Below, in pieces: positions 15,635 through 24,268 of a stretch of 64,000 nt of DNA. The first letter of the stretch is position 1, and each line of letters opens with the position of its first letter. A program made the position numbers and the translations under genes. The notes under the pieces were generated by a model. It saw only the letters and a list, made by a program, of their open reading frames with translations. It did not search any database and was not told where the DNA came from. Origin of the DNA: Luteimonas viscosa (GTDB lineage Bacteria; Pseudomonadota; Gammaproteobacteria; Xanthomonadales; Xanthomonadaceae); the NCBI RefSeq assembly GCF_008244685.1, contig NZ_VTFT01000001.1:2831248-2895247 (forward strand), given 5' to 3'.

Positions 15635-16345
15635 GTGAGTTTCCCCGTCCGCGCGATCACCCTCGACCTCGACGACACCCTGTGGCCGTTCGCGCCGATC
15701 GGCGCGCGGATCGAGCGCGTGCTCGACGACTGGATGCGCGAGCACAGCCCGGCAACCGCGACGATGTTCCCGGTCGAGGCGATGCGGGCGTTGCGCGAGC
15801 GGGTGTGGCGCGAGCATCCCCACCTGGCGCACGACCTGAGCGCGCTGCGGCGGCTCACGCTCGAGATCGCGCTGCGCGACAGCCGGGGCGACCCGGCGCT
15901 GCTCGATGCCGCGTACGAAGCCTTCTACGCCGAACGCAACCGCGTCGAGTTCTATCCCGATGCGCTCGAGGCGCTGGAACGCATCGCCGCGCGGTTGCCG
16001 GTGGTGGCGCTGAGCAACGGCAACGCCGACCTCGCGCGCTGCGGCATCGACCGGCACTTCGCGTTCCAGCTGCATGCGCGCGAGCACGGCGCGGCCAAGC
16101 CTGAGGCCAGCATCTTCCTCGCCGCCTGCGAGCGCCTGCGGCTCGCGCCGGGCCTGGTGCTGCACGTCGGCGACCACGTCGACGCCGACGTGCGCGGCGC
16201 GGCGCTGGCGGGCCTGCGCAGCTGCTGGCTTCGGCGCGACGACCATCCCGCTGCGCTGGCGGACTGGCCGCACCAAGACGTGCGTCCGGACCTGGTGTTC
16301 GACAGCCTGGCCGGGCTGGCCGACTGGCTCGACCGGCAGGACTGA
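15635..16345 (+). CDS. HAD-superfamily hydrolase (YigB-like)
   Basis: A 236-residue phosphatase. Motif I is DLDDTLW near residue 11, motif II is ALSNGN near 127, the motif III lysine is in GAAKPEASIF, and motif IV is HVGDHVDADVRGA. The helical cap insert fits HAD subfamily IA. E. coli YigB acts on a riboflavin intermediate, but specificity cannot be read from motifs. The start is GTG 15635; no Shine-Dalgarno is visible, consistent with a leaderless message. Confidence 0.85.
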   Translation: MSFPVRAITLDLDDTLWPFAPIGARIERVLDDWMREHSPATATMFPVEAMRALRERVWREHPHLAHDLSALRRLTLEIALRDSRGDPALLDAAYEAFYAERNRVEFYPDALEALERIAARLPVVALSNGNADLARCGIDRHFAFQLHAREHGAAKPEASIFLAACERLRLAPGLVLHVGDHVDADVRGAALAGLRSCWLRRDDHPAALADWPHQDVRPDLVFDSLAGLADWLDRQD

Positions 16346-16350
16346 AGCGG

Positions 16351-17031
16351 ATGCCGCAGCTCGGTCGCCTCGAACAGTGGGACGATGCGCGCGGTTTCGG
16401 TTTCGTGCGTCCGCTGGCCTCGCAGGCGGGCGCCGATGCGCCGCGCGCGTTCGTCCACGTCAAGGCGATCGAGCGCGCCGGGCGTCGTCCCGCCGAGGGC
16501 GACCTGGTGCGCTACGAGATCGAGCGCGACGCCCAGGGTCGCCTCAACGCGGTCGGGGTGGCGTTCGTCAATGCCAGCGCGATGCGCGAGCTGGCGCGCA
16601 GCCGGGTCGATGCGAAGAGCGCCGCACGCGATCGTCGCGAAGCCGGTCGCCGTGCCGCGCTGCTGCGTCGGCTGGCGACTGCGGCCGCCGTGGCCGTGTT
16701 CGTCGGTGGCTGGCTGCTCGGCACCTGGCCGGGCGTGGTGCCGCTGTTCTATGCGGCCCTGGCAACGGTTTCGTTCCTGGCCTACCGGCACGACAAGGTC
16801 GCGGCCGAACACGGGCGCTGGCGCACGCCCGAAAGCACGCTGCACGCGATCGACCTGGCCGGCGGCTGGCCGGGCGGCCTGCTGGCGCAACAGGTGCTGC
16901 GCCACAAGTCGAGCAAGCGCAGCTTCCAGCTAGTGTTCTGGACCACGGTGCTGCTCAACTGCGCCGCGTTCGCCTGGCTGCTGCGCGAAGGCGTCGTCGC
17001 GCAGCTGGCGCAGTCCTCGCCATGGGCGTGA
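16351..17031 (+). CDS. cold-shock-domain / DUF1294 membrane fusion protein
   Basis: A 226-residue protein, six bases after the HAD gene. Residues 1-75 are a cold-shock-like OB fold (LGRLEQWDDARGFGFVRPL, FVHVKAIE). A basic linker and a helix (AAAVAVFVGGWLLG) follow. The DUF1294 module comes next, with VSFLAYRHDKVAAEHGRWRTPE and HAIDLAGGWPGGLLAQQVLRHKS. The combination is a known domain pair; RNA binding at the membrane is implied but unproven. Confidence 0.88.
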   Translation: MPQLGRLEQWDDARGFGFVRPLASQAGADAPRAFVHVKAIERAGRRPAEGDLVRYEIERDAQGRLNAVGVAFVNASAMRELARSRVDAKSAARDRREAGRRAALLRRLATAAAVAVFVGGWLLGTWPGVVPLFYAALATVSFLAYRHDKVAAEHGRWRTPESTLHAIDLAGGWPGGLLAQQVLRHKSSKRSFQLVFWTTVLLNCAAFAWLLREGVVAQLAQSSPWA

Positions 17032-17077
17032 AGCGCCCGCTTTCCCTTCCTGCGCCGTCGATCCCGGAGTCCCGCCC

Positions 17078-18472
17078 ATGACCGTTTCCCCGCCCCACGC
17101 CGGCTTCTCCACCGACGCCACCAGCGCGCGTGCGCTGCACGTGCTCGACAAGGCAGGTTATGGCGCCTGGCTCGAGGCGCAGCCGGATGCGACGCGCGCC
17201 TGGCTGTCGACGCAGCAGTTCGATGCCGCGCCGGGCTCGCAGGTGCTGCTGCCGGGCGAAGGCGGCGTGGCCGCGGCGATCCTCGGCATCGGCGATCCGC
17301 TCGACCCGTATTCGTATGCGCACGCCCCGGGCGCGCTGCCCGAAGGCGACTGGACGCCGGCGCGCGCGCCCGCGGCGGAGCATGCAGCGGCCCTGCAACT
17401 GGGCTGGGGCCTGGGTGCGTACCGGTTCACCCGCTACAAGGATCGCGGCCGCGCGCCCGCGCGGCTGGCGCTGGAGGCGCCGGATGCCGAAACGCTGGAT
17501 GTCCTCGCCGCCTGCATCCGCGTGCGCGACCTGGTGAACACGCCCACCCAGGACATGGGGCCGGAGCAGCTCGAAGAGGTGGCGCGCGAGGTCGCAACGG
17601 CGCACGGCGCCACGTTCGAAAGCATCGTCGGCGATGCGCTGCTGGCGGAGAACTTCCCCGCGATCCACGCCGTCGGCCGCGCCTCGCACCGCGCGCCGCG
17701 CCTGCTGAAGCTGCAGTGGGGCTTCGATGGCGACACCGGCGCGCATCCGCACCTGGTGCTGGTGGGCAAGGGCGTGTGCTTCGACACCGGCGGACTCGAC
17801 ATCAAGCCCGCCGACGGCATGCGCCACATGAAGAAGGACATGGGCGGCGCCGCGCACGCGATCGCGCTGGCCGAGCTGGTGATGGCGCGCGCGTTGCCGC
17901 TGCGCCTGACCCTGCTGGTGCCGGCGGTCGAGAACGCGATCGGGCCCGATGCCTATCGTCCGGGCGAGGTGGTCGCCACCCGCAAGGGCGTGAGCGTGGA
18001 GATCGACAACACCGACGCCGAAGGCCGGGTGGTGTTGTGCGACGCGCTGGCGCATGCAGGCGAACTGGCGCCCGACCTGATCCTGGATTTCGCCACGCTG
18101 ACCGGCGCCGCGCGCATCGCGCTGGGGCCCGACCTGCCGGCGCTGTTCGCCAACGACGATGCGCTGGCCGGCGACTGGCTCGCCGCCGGCGAACGCGAGC
18201 GCGACCCGTTGTGGCGGATGCCGTTGTGGCGGCCGTACCTGCGCTACCTGACCAGCGACATCGCCGACATCGCCAACGCCGGCTCGCGCATGGCCGGCGC
18301 GGTGACCGCGGCGCTCTACCTCGAACGCTTCGTGCCCGAGGGCACGCCCTGGGCGCACCTGGACGTATACGCCTGGAACGACAGCGCCCGCGCCGGCCGC
18401 CCCAAGGGCGGCGAGGCGCTGGGGCTGCGCGCGGCGTACGCGATGCTCAAGGCGCGCTGCGCGCAGGGCTGA
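17078..18472 (+). CDS. M17 leucyl aminopeptidase family protein
   Basis: A 464-residue metallopeptidase releasing N-terminal residues from peptides in the cytoplasm. The C-terminal catalytic domain is intact: GKGVCFDTGGLDIKP, KKDMGGAAHAIALAEL and the signature NTDAEGRVVLCDAL, with the usual two-metal ligands. The N-terminal domain is short compared with PepA, pointing to the PepB-like branch. A REP array begins 34 bp after its stop. Confidence 0.9.
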   Translation: MTVSPPHAGFSTDATSARALHVLDKAGYGAWLEAQPDATRAWLSTQQFDAAPGSQVLLPGEGGVAAAILGIGDPLDPYSYAHAPGALPEGDWTPARAPAAEHAAALQLGWGLGAYRFTRYKDRGRAPARLALEAPDAETLDVLAACIRVRDLVNTPTQDMGPEQLEEVAREVATAHGATFESIVGDALLAENFPAIHAVGRASHRAPRLLKLQWGFDGDTGAHPHLVLVGKGVCFDTGGLDIKPADGMRHMKKDMGGAAHAIALAELVMARALPLRLTLLVPAVENAIGPDAYRPGEVVATRKGVSVEIDNTDAEGRVVLCDALAHAGELAPDLILDFATLTGAARIALGPDLPALFANDDALAGDWLAAGERERDPLWRMPLWRPYLRYLTSDIADIANAGSRMAGAVTAALYLERFVPEGTPWAHLDVYAWNDSARAGRPKGGEALGLRAAYAMLKARCAQG

Positions 18473-18505
18473 AGCGCTCCGCGGTCGCGAGAACGCACCG
18501 ACCGC

Positions 18506-18984
18506 GTAGCCCGGGTAAGCGAAGCGCACCCGGGGCTCCACGCCAGGCCGAAACCCGCCGGTGGCACGCGCACTCGCGTCCGCGCCTCCCCGGATGCGGC
18601 CTGCGGCCTTATCCGGGCTACGCGCACGTAGCCCGGGTAACCGAAGCGCACCCGGGTCCGCGTCGGATCGGCGCCTTCGCACGGCTCGGCAATCGGGGTC
18701 CGCGGGATTCCCGGATGCGGCCTGCGGCCTTATCCGGGCTACGCGCACGTAGCCCGGGTAAGCGAAGCGCACCCGGGTCCGCGCCGGATCGGCGCCTTCG
18801 CACGGACCGGCAATCTGGGTCCGCGGGATTCCCGGATGCGGCCTTCGGCCTTATCCGGGCTACGCGCATGTAGCCCGGGTAAGCGAAGCGCACCCGGGTC
18901 CGCACCGGATCGGCGCCTTCGCAGGGGTCGGCAATCGGGGCCGGCGGGATTCCCGGATGCGGCCTGCGGCCTTATCCGGGCTAC
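18506..18984. repeat. GTAG-type REP/BIME array, four units of about 121 bp
   Basis: Units start at 18506, 18628, 18749 and 18870. Each opens with GTAGCCCGGGTAAGCGAAGC, a hairpin with a GTAG foot, and closes with the inverted form ending TTATCCGGGCTAC. Units 2-4 share nearly identical spacer DNA, so the array grew by unit duplication. The rest of 18473-18997 holds nothing else. Confidence 0.9.
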
Positions 18985-18997
18985 GCGCGAATCCGGT

Positions 18998-19420
18998 TCA
19001 GCGCAGCCAGCCGCGCTTCGATGCCAAGCGCGCGTACCACAGCAGGAACGCGGCGATGCCGACGATCAGCAGGGTCATCGGCAGGCCGCCCACGCCCGAG
19101 GCCTGCCAGGCGGGCGTGAGGGCGTAGAGCGCGATCGTCTGCACCAGCACCGCCGCCAGCGAGATCGCCAGCAGCGGCAACGCCCAGCGCCGGCGCAGCA
19201 GCAATGCCAGCGATCCCAGCGCGCCGCCGAACACCGCGATCGCGTAGAAGATCGACAGCCATGCCGGCATCGCGGCATACACCGCCTGTTGCGCCGGCGG
19301 CAGCTGCGCGATCTGCGCCGCGCTCATGCCGGTCTGCAGGAAGAACATCGCGATGCCGATGAGGTTCCAGGCGAGGGCCGCGATCGCGATCACGCGGAAC
19401 AGGGTCGGCACAGGGGTCAT
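18998..19420 (-). CDS. hypothetical four-helix membrane protein
   Basis: A 140-residue protein from ATG 19420, behind GGAGGCTGCC. Four hydrophobic helices are evident: FRVIAIAALAWNLIGIAMFF, WLSIFYAIAVFGGALGSLA, ALPLLAISLAAVLVQTIALY and LPMTLLIVGIAAFLLWYA. The plan is common among small xanthomonad inner-membrane proteins of unknown role. The longer frame upstream is only repeat DNA. Confidence 0.75.
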   Translation of the reverse strand: MTPVPTLFRVIAIAALAWNLIGIAMFFLQTGMSAAQIAQLPPAQQAVYAAMPAWLSIFYAIAVFGGALGSLALLLRRRWALPLLAISLAAVLVQTIALYALTPAWQASGVGGLPMTLLIVGIAAFLLWYARLASKRGWLR

Positions 19421-19462
19421 GGCAGCCTCCGATGGCGCATGCGGTGGCCGCAGCGTACGCCC

Positions 19463-19637
19463 GTAGCCCGGGTAAGCGAAGCGCACCCGGGTCCGCGCCG
19501 GATCGGCGCCTTCGCACGGACCGGCAATCGGAGTCCGCGGGATTCCCGGATGCGGCCTGCGGCCTTATCCGGGCTACGCGCCTACGCATCGGCTTGGATG
19601 CACCGGGCGTAGCCCGGGTAAGCGCAGCGCACCCGGG
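19463..19637. repeat. GTAG-type REP unit plus a solitary half unit
   Basis: A fifth full unit of the array type lies at 19463-19577, then a lone GTAGCCCGGGTAAGC hairpin at 19609-19637. They separate the small membrane protein promoter from the response regulator stop. Confidence 0.85.
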
Positions 19638-19662
19638 GAATCACGGACTCGGGGCTCGAGCC

Positions 19663-20265
19663 CTACAGCCAGCCCTTCTCGCGGGCGAGGCGGTAGGCCT
19701 CGATGCGGTTGCCGACGCCGAGCTTGCCGATCGCCTCGGACAGGTAGTTGCGCACGGTGCCGTGCGAGAGGTTGAGCCGTGCGGCGATCTGCCCGGCGGA
19801 CAGGCCCTCGCCGGCCAGGCGCAGGGCCTGGCGCTCGCGGTCGCTGAGCGGATCGGGTTCGCCCCAGGCTTCAAGCGCGAGCTGCGGATCGATCGCGCGA
19901 CCGCCGCGATGCACCTGGCGCAAGGCGTCTGCGAGCTGTTCGGCCGGCGCGTCCTTAAGCAGGTAGCCCGACACGCCCGCCTCAAGCGCTCGGCGCAGGA
20001 AGCCGGCGCGCGCGAACGTGGTGACGATCACCACCCGGATCGGCAGCTCGTGGCGCTGGATGCGCTGCGCCAGTTCCAGTCCGGTGAGCCCGGGCATCTC
20101 GATGTCGGTGACCAGGATGTCGGGTGCGAGCCGCTGCAGTTCGCGCCACGCGCTCTCGCCGTCGGCGGCGGCGCCGACCACCTCGATGTCGGCCTCCATG
20201 CCCAGCAGCGCCGACAGCGCCCCGCGCAGCATCGCCTGGTCCTCGGCGAGCAGGATCCGGATCAC
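19663..20265 (-). CDS. NarL/DesR-type response regulator
   Basis: A 200-residue regulator with a receiver domain (DQ at 9-10, phosphoacceptor Asp54 in LVTDIEMPG, Lys in YLLKDA) and a LuxR-type helix-turn-helix (LSDRERQALRLAGEGLSAGQ then IAARLNLSHGTVRNYLSEAI). It is the last gene of the operon that includes its likely histidine kinase and an ABC exporter, the DesKR-like arrangement in which the pair controls its own transporter. Confidence 0.9.
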   Translation of the reverse strand: MIRILLAEDQAMLRGALSALLGMEADIEVVGAAADGESAWRELQRLAPDILVTDIEMPGLTGLELAQRIQRHELPIRVVIVTTFARAGFLRRALEAGVSGYLLKDAPAEQLADALRQVHRGGRAIDPQLALEAWGEPDPLSDRERQALRLAGEGLSAGQIAARLNLSHGTVRNYLSEAIGKLGVGNRIEAYRLAREKGWL

Positions 20266-20403
20266 GGGGCGGGCACGAACACGGGCATGCCGGGAACGTT
20301 AGCAGGTCGCGCATGGGGCGGAGGTCGCGTCCGCGCTGCTCGGGAGGATCACGGGAAAGGGCCGACCCCGTTCCCGCGGTCCGGGCTCCGGCCGCAGACG
20401 CTT

Positions 20404-21576
20404 CTAGACGGAAGCGTCATCGTTGGCCGCGAGCGGCACGCGGGCCTCGAGCAGGGTGCCGCCGCCTTCTCCCGCGCCGACGCGCAGGCGGCCACGCAAG
20501 CCTTCGATGCGCTCGCGCATGCCCGACAGGCCGTTGCCCGGCACGATCGCGCCGCCGCGACCGTCGTCGACGATGCGCAGCACCGCGTCCGCCCCGTCGG
20601 TGCCGAAGCTGACCTCGGCACGCTGCGCGCGCGCGTGGCGCTGGATGTTGGTCGCCGCCTCGCGCACGGTCAGCGCCAGCGCGCTCTCCACGCCCGCCGG
20701 CAGCGCACTGTCGGCGAAGCCCTCCTCGAAGCGGTAGCCGAAGGCGATGCCGTCGGTTTCCAGCAGCAGCTTGGCCGAGGCCAGTTCGGCGGCGATGCCG
20801 GCGGCACGGATGCCGCTGACCGCGCGCCGCACCTGGGCCAGCGCCTCGCGCGCGACCCGGCTGACCTCGGCGATCTCGCCGCGCGCGGCGTCGGGATCGC
20901 GCTCGAGCAGTCGCCCGGCGAGGTCGGACTTGAGCGCGACCATCGACAGCGTGTGCCCGAGCAGGTCGTGCAGGTCGCGGCCGATGCGTTCGCGCTCGGC
21001 CACCGCGGCAAGGCGCCGCACCTCGTCGTGCGACAGGCGCAGGGCGGCGTCGCGTTCGCGGCCGATCCGCTCGAACACCACCAGCACGCCGATGATGGCG
21101 GTGACCGTCGGCATCCACACCAGCGCCTGCCATGGATAGCCGATGGACAGCGCGTAGCCGAGCAGGATCGCGTTGAGCGCCACCAGCAGCGCCAGGTAGC
21201 CGAGCACCCTGTGCCCGCGCCGCGGCTGCAGCATCACGCAACCGAACACGAAGTAGCTCAGGCCCGAGGGATACCAGGGCAGCAGAGCGAAGCACAGCGC
21301 GACCAGCCCCAGCGCGCTGGCGTAGGCCTTGCGCGGCGACTGCACCACGCTCATCGCGTACAGCCACAGGAACAGCGGGAACGAGACCGCCGTCAGCCAT
21401 GCCCACAGCGCGCTGTAGCCGTAGGCGCCGCCGGAGAACGCCGGCGTCAGGAACACCCAGATCGACCACACTACGTGGACCATGGCCAGCCACGGCGAGC
21501 GCCCCATGCGCTGGTCCAGCGCGGCGATCGAGCCCGGCCGCGGCGCCAGCCAGCGTTGCAGTGCGGTGCGGATCAC
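20404..21576 (-). CDS. DesK-type sensor histidine kinase
   Basis: A 390-residue kinase starting best at GTG 21576, preceded by GGAGG at the right distance; an ATG at 21618 is possible but lacks a ribosome site. Five or six membrane helices fill residues 30-165. The HisKA_3 dimerisation box is ERERIGRDLHDLLGHTL, with His203 as phosphoacceptor. The ATPase domain shows VREAATNIQRHA and DDGRGG, then GNGLSGMRERIEGLRG. It lies between the amidohydrolase and the response regulator, codirectional. Confidence 0.88.
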   Translation of the reverse strand: MIRTALQRWLAPRPGSIAALDQRMGRSPWLAMVHVVWSIWVFLTPAFSGGAYGYSALWAWLTAVSFPLFLWLYAMSVVQSPRKAYASALGLVALCFALLPWYPSGLSYFVFGCVMLQPRRGHRVLGYLALLVALNAILLGYALSIGYPWQALVWMPTVTAIIGVLVVFERIGRERDAALRLSHDEVRRLAAVAERERIGRDLHDLLGHTLSMVALKSDLAGRLLERDPDAARGEIAEVSRVAREALAQVRRAVSGIRAAGIAAELASAKLLLETDGIAFGYRFEEGFADSALPAGVESALALTVREAATNIQRHARAQRAEVSFGTDGADAVLRIVDDGRGGAIVPGNGLSGMRERIEGLRGRLRVGAGEGGGTLLEARVPLAANDDASV

Positions 21577-21629
21577 CGGCAGGCCTCCAGCGGGGTGCGG
21601 TGTGCGAGGCGGAATCATGGCACGCCGGG

Positions 21630-23471
21630 TCAGCGCAGTTCGACCCGGTCGATCCGGAACTCGAACGCGCCCTGCGGCGCGCCGGCGGTGAAGGCGATGC
21701 CGCGCACCCGCGACAGGTCGCCGCCGGCGAACGCCGACAGCGGCAGCCGGATTTCGCGCCACTGCGGCCCGGCGGTGAACGCCTGCACGCTCGGCATGCC
21801 CTGCATCGACGGCCCGGAGAACAGCATCGCGCTGTACGTGCGCCCGTCGCCGCGCACCTGGAACACCAGTTCCCTGCGTGCGGACAGGTCGACAGGCTGC
21901 ATCGGCTGCGCGGCCGGGAAGAACATCACCCCGGCCCAGGGATAGGCGAAGCCCGGCCTGATCTCGCCGCCGATGCGCAGTGCGCCGCGCGAACCCCCGG
22001 CGCCGCCCTCGACCAGCGCGTGCTCGACCTGCGATGCGCCGCCGGCCATCTGGTCGGTGGTCGCCATCCAGCTGCCGAATGCCGCTTCGATCGCGTCGCC
22101 GTCGAAGTCGCTGACCAGGGTGTCGTCGGGCGCGGCCGCGGCCGGTGTGGGCGCGGCGGCTGCAGCGGCCGGCTCGCGCGCGACGCGATGGCCGTTCTTC
22201 CACACCGTATCGATCGCGCGCGTGGCCGCGATGTCGTCCAGCGGATCGCCGTCGACCAGCACCAGGTCGGCGCGCATGCCCGGCGCGATGCGCCCGCGTT
22301 GCGCGAGCCCGAAGCGCTTCGCCGGCAGCGAGGTCGCGGCCGCCAATGCCTGCGCCGGCGTGAGCCCGGCGCGCACCAGCAGCGCGAGCTCGTGGTGCAG
22401 GCTGGCGCCATGCGCGGTGCCGGGATTGGGTGCGTCGCTGCCGGCGAGGATGTCGACGCCGGCAGCGTGCAGCAGGCGCACGCTGTCGAGCGCGCGCTGC
22501 AGCCGCTGCGGATTCGGCGGGCCGAAATCGGCCGCCAGGGTGCCGGTCTGCTGCGCAGTGAACAGCGTCCGCAGGCGCGCGTCTCCGGCCAGGGCCTTGC
22601 CCTCGCCGCTGCCGGCCATCGAGGCGACCACCGCCAGCGTCGGCACCACGAACGCATCGCGTGCGCGCATCGCGCCGACGAAGGCCTCGTCGGCGACCGC
22701 GTCGGCGAACACGTGCACCAGGCCGTCGGCGCCGGCGTCGATCGCCATGCGCGCATCCTCGAGTTTCGCCACGTGCGCGACCGCGCGCCGGTCGCGCGCG
22801 TGCGCGGCGGCCACCACCTGCGCGACCTGCATCGGCGACAGCGTCGGCAGCCGCTGCGGCAGGCCGTAGGCGCTGAGGTCCTCGACGATCAGCTTGATGA
22901 AGTCGGCGCCCTCGTCGACGCGTTCGCCGATGAAGGCGTCGATGTCGGTCCCGGCGTCCACCGTCGGCACCGGGAAGCCGTACTGGGTGCCGTGGCCGCC
23001 GGGCGCGGTGATCGCGAAGCCGGCGGCCCACAGGTCGGCGCGGTCGCCGTTCGCGGTCGCGTCGCGTTGCGTGCGCAGGGCAGGCAGGCGCGCGGCATCG
23101 CCGTGCATGTCGAGCGCGGAGGTGACGCCGAAGCGCAGCAGGTCGCGCTGCGCCTCGCCCCAGGCGTGGACGTGCGCGTCGATCAGGCCGGGCAGCAGAG
23201 TCTTGCCGCTGCCGTCGACCACGGGTAGTCCCTGCGGCACCTGGGCATCGGCGGCGACCGTTTCGATCATGCCATCGCGCACCAGCACGTTCGCCACGCC
23301 CAGGTCGCGTTCGCCGTCGAACACGCGCGCACCCTGCACGACGAAGCTGTTGCCGGTGTCCGCGCCGGCAGGTGGGGGCGCGGCGGAGCGGGCGGACGGC
23401 TGGAATGCAAGCGCCAGGCCGACCACGGCGGCCAGCGCGCCGGCACAGGCAAGTTCGGACCAGGATTTCAT
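21630..23471 (-). CDS. secreted amidohydrolase fused to a CIA30-like domain
   Basis: A 613-residue protein from ATG 23471 with an N-terminal signal or anchor (residues 7-30). The amidohydrolase barrel has the metal pair H100-x-H102 (LIDAHVHAWG), KLIVEDL at the usual lysine position, and the downstream AHVAKLED and SDAPNPG ligand regions. The C-terminal 160 residues (DFDGDAIEAAFGSWMATTDQ onward, ending FRIDRVELR) look like the CIA30 beta-sandwich. It lies in an ABC exporter operon, suggesting that an exported or imported cyclic compound is processed. The substrate is unknown. Confidence 0.83.
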   Translation of the reverse strand: MKSWSELACAGALAAVVGLALAFQPSARSAAPPPAGADTGNSFVVQGARVFDGERDLGVANVLVRDGMIETVAADAQVPQGLPVVDGSGKTLLPGLIDAHVHAWGEAQRDLLRFGVTSALDMHGDAARLPALRTQRDATANGDRADLWAAGFAITAPGGHGTQYGFPVPTVDAGTDIDAFIGERVDEGADFIKLIVEDLSAYGLPQRLPTLSPMQVAQVVAAAHARDRRAVAHVAKLEDARMAIDAGADGLVHVFADAVADEAFVGAMRARDAFVVPTLAVVASMAGSGEGKALAGDARLRTLFTAQQTGTLAADFGPPNPQRLQRALDSVRLLHAAGVDILAGSDAPNPGTAHGASLHHELALLVRAGLTPAQALAAATSLPAKRFGLAQRGRIAPGMRADLVLVDGDPLDDIAATRAIDTVWKNGHRVAREPAAAAAAPTPAAAAPDDTLVSDFDGDAIEAAFGSWMATTDQMAGGASQVEHALVEGGAGGSRGALRIGGEIRPGFAYPWAGVMFFPAAQPMQPVDLSARRELVFQVRGDGRTYSAMLFSGPSMQGMPSVQAFTAGPQWREIRLPLSAFAGGDLSRVRGIAFTAGAPQGAFEFRIDRVELR

Positions 23472-23500
23472 CGGAAGACTCCGGCGGACGAGAACGGGGA

Positions 23501-24268
23501 CTACCCGGCCGCGGCGAGCCGCCGCTGCGCGAGGACGAAGCAGGCGACGGTCACCACCGCCAGCACCAGCAGGTGCAGCCACGGCGCGCCGCCACCGTCG
23601 TGGCCGACCACCTTCAGCGCCAGCTGGCCCAGGTGATAGGCTGGCCAGGCAGGCGCGATCCGCGCAAGCCAGTCGGGCAGCATCGACAGCGGCAGCCACA
23701 GCCCGGACAGGAAGGCCATCGGCAGGTAGATCAGGTTGAGCAGCACCGGCGCGGCGTTGCCGCCGACCAGGGTGCCGACCCACAGCCCGATCGCGGCGAA
23801 CGGCAGCACGCCGGCCACGTTGACCGCGAACAGCCCGGCCCATTGCCGTGGCGCCAGCGACACGCCGCCCGCGGTCGCCGCGAGCAGCGCCAGCACCACC
23901 GAGATGATCGCCGCGAACAGCATCGCCATCGCCATCTTCGCCAGCAGCTGCGCACCGGGCGGCGTCGGCAGCGCGCGGCGCAGCCGCAGGTAGCCGCGCT
24001 CGCGGTCCATCGCGATGGTCACGCCGAAGCCGAACAGCGCCGCGCCGACCACGCCGAACACGCCGTAGCTGGCCAGCAGGTACTCGGCCGCCGCCGCGTT
24101 GCCGCGATTGAGCAGCACGCCGAACAGCAGGTAGAACATCGCCGGGAAGGCGACCACCGGCGCGCAGAACGCGGGCTCGCGCAGCATGCGCAGCAGTTCG
24201 TACTTCGCTTCGAGCCAATAGGCACGCCAGGGCGTGTGGGCGACGGTTGGCGCGATCGCGTCCGTCAT
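23501..24268 (-). CDS. ABC-2 type transporter permease
   Basis: A 255-residue permease with six helices, beginning ATG 24268 in a four-base overlap with the ATPase stop. Typical ABC-2 text: YELLRMLREPAF at the N-terminus, then LLNRGNAAAAEYLLASYGVF, MDRERGYLRLRRALPTPPGA and the late helix pair with LPMAFLSGLWLPLSMLP. It pairs with the adjoining ATPase as a drug, lipid or antibiotic exporter. Confidence 0.9.
   Translation of the reverse strand: MTDAIAPTVAHTPWRAYWLEAKYELLRMLREPAFCAPVVAFPAMFYLLFGVLLNRGNAAAAEYLLASYGVFGVVGAALFGFGVTIAMDRERGYLRLRRALPTPPGAQLLAKMAMAMLFAAIISVVLALLAATAGGVSLAPRQWAGLFAVNVAGVLPFAAIGLWVGTLVGGNAAPVLLNLIYLPMAFLSGLWLPLSMLPDWLARIAPAWPAYHLGQLALKVVGHDGGGAPWLHLLVLAVVTVACFVLAQRRLAAAG

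Noticed and set aside
18506-19637. CRISPR array, considered because of regular repeats and spacers.
   Set aside because: Units are over 120 bp, repeats are palindromic REP hairpins, spacers are identical between units and no cas genes are present.
20404-23031. An 875-residue frame joining kinase and amidohydrolase regions.
   Set aside because: The N-terminal part is the amidohydrolase gene read out of frame; the kinase starts at GTG 21576.
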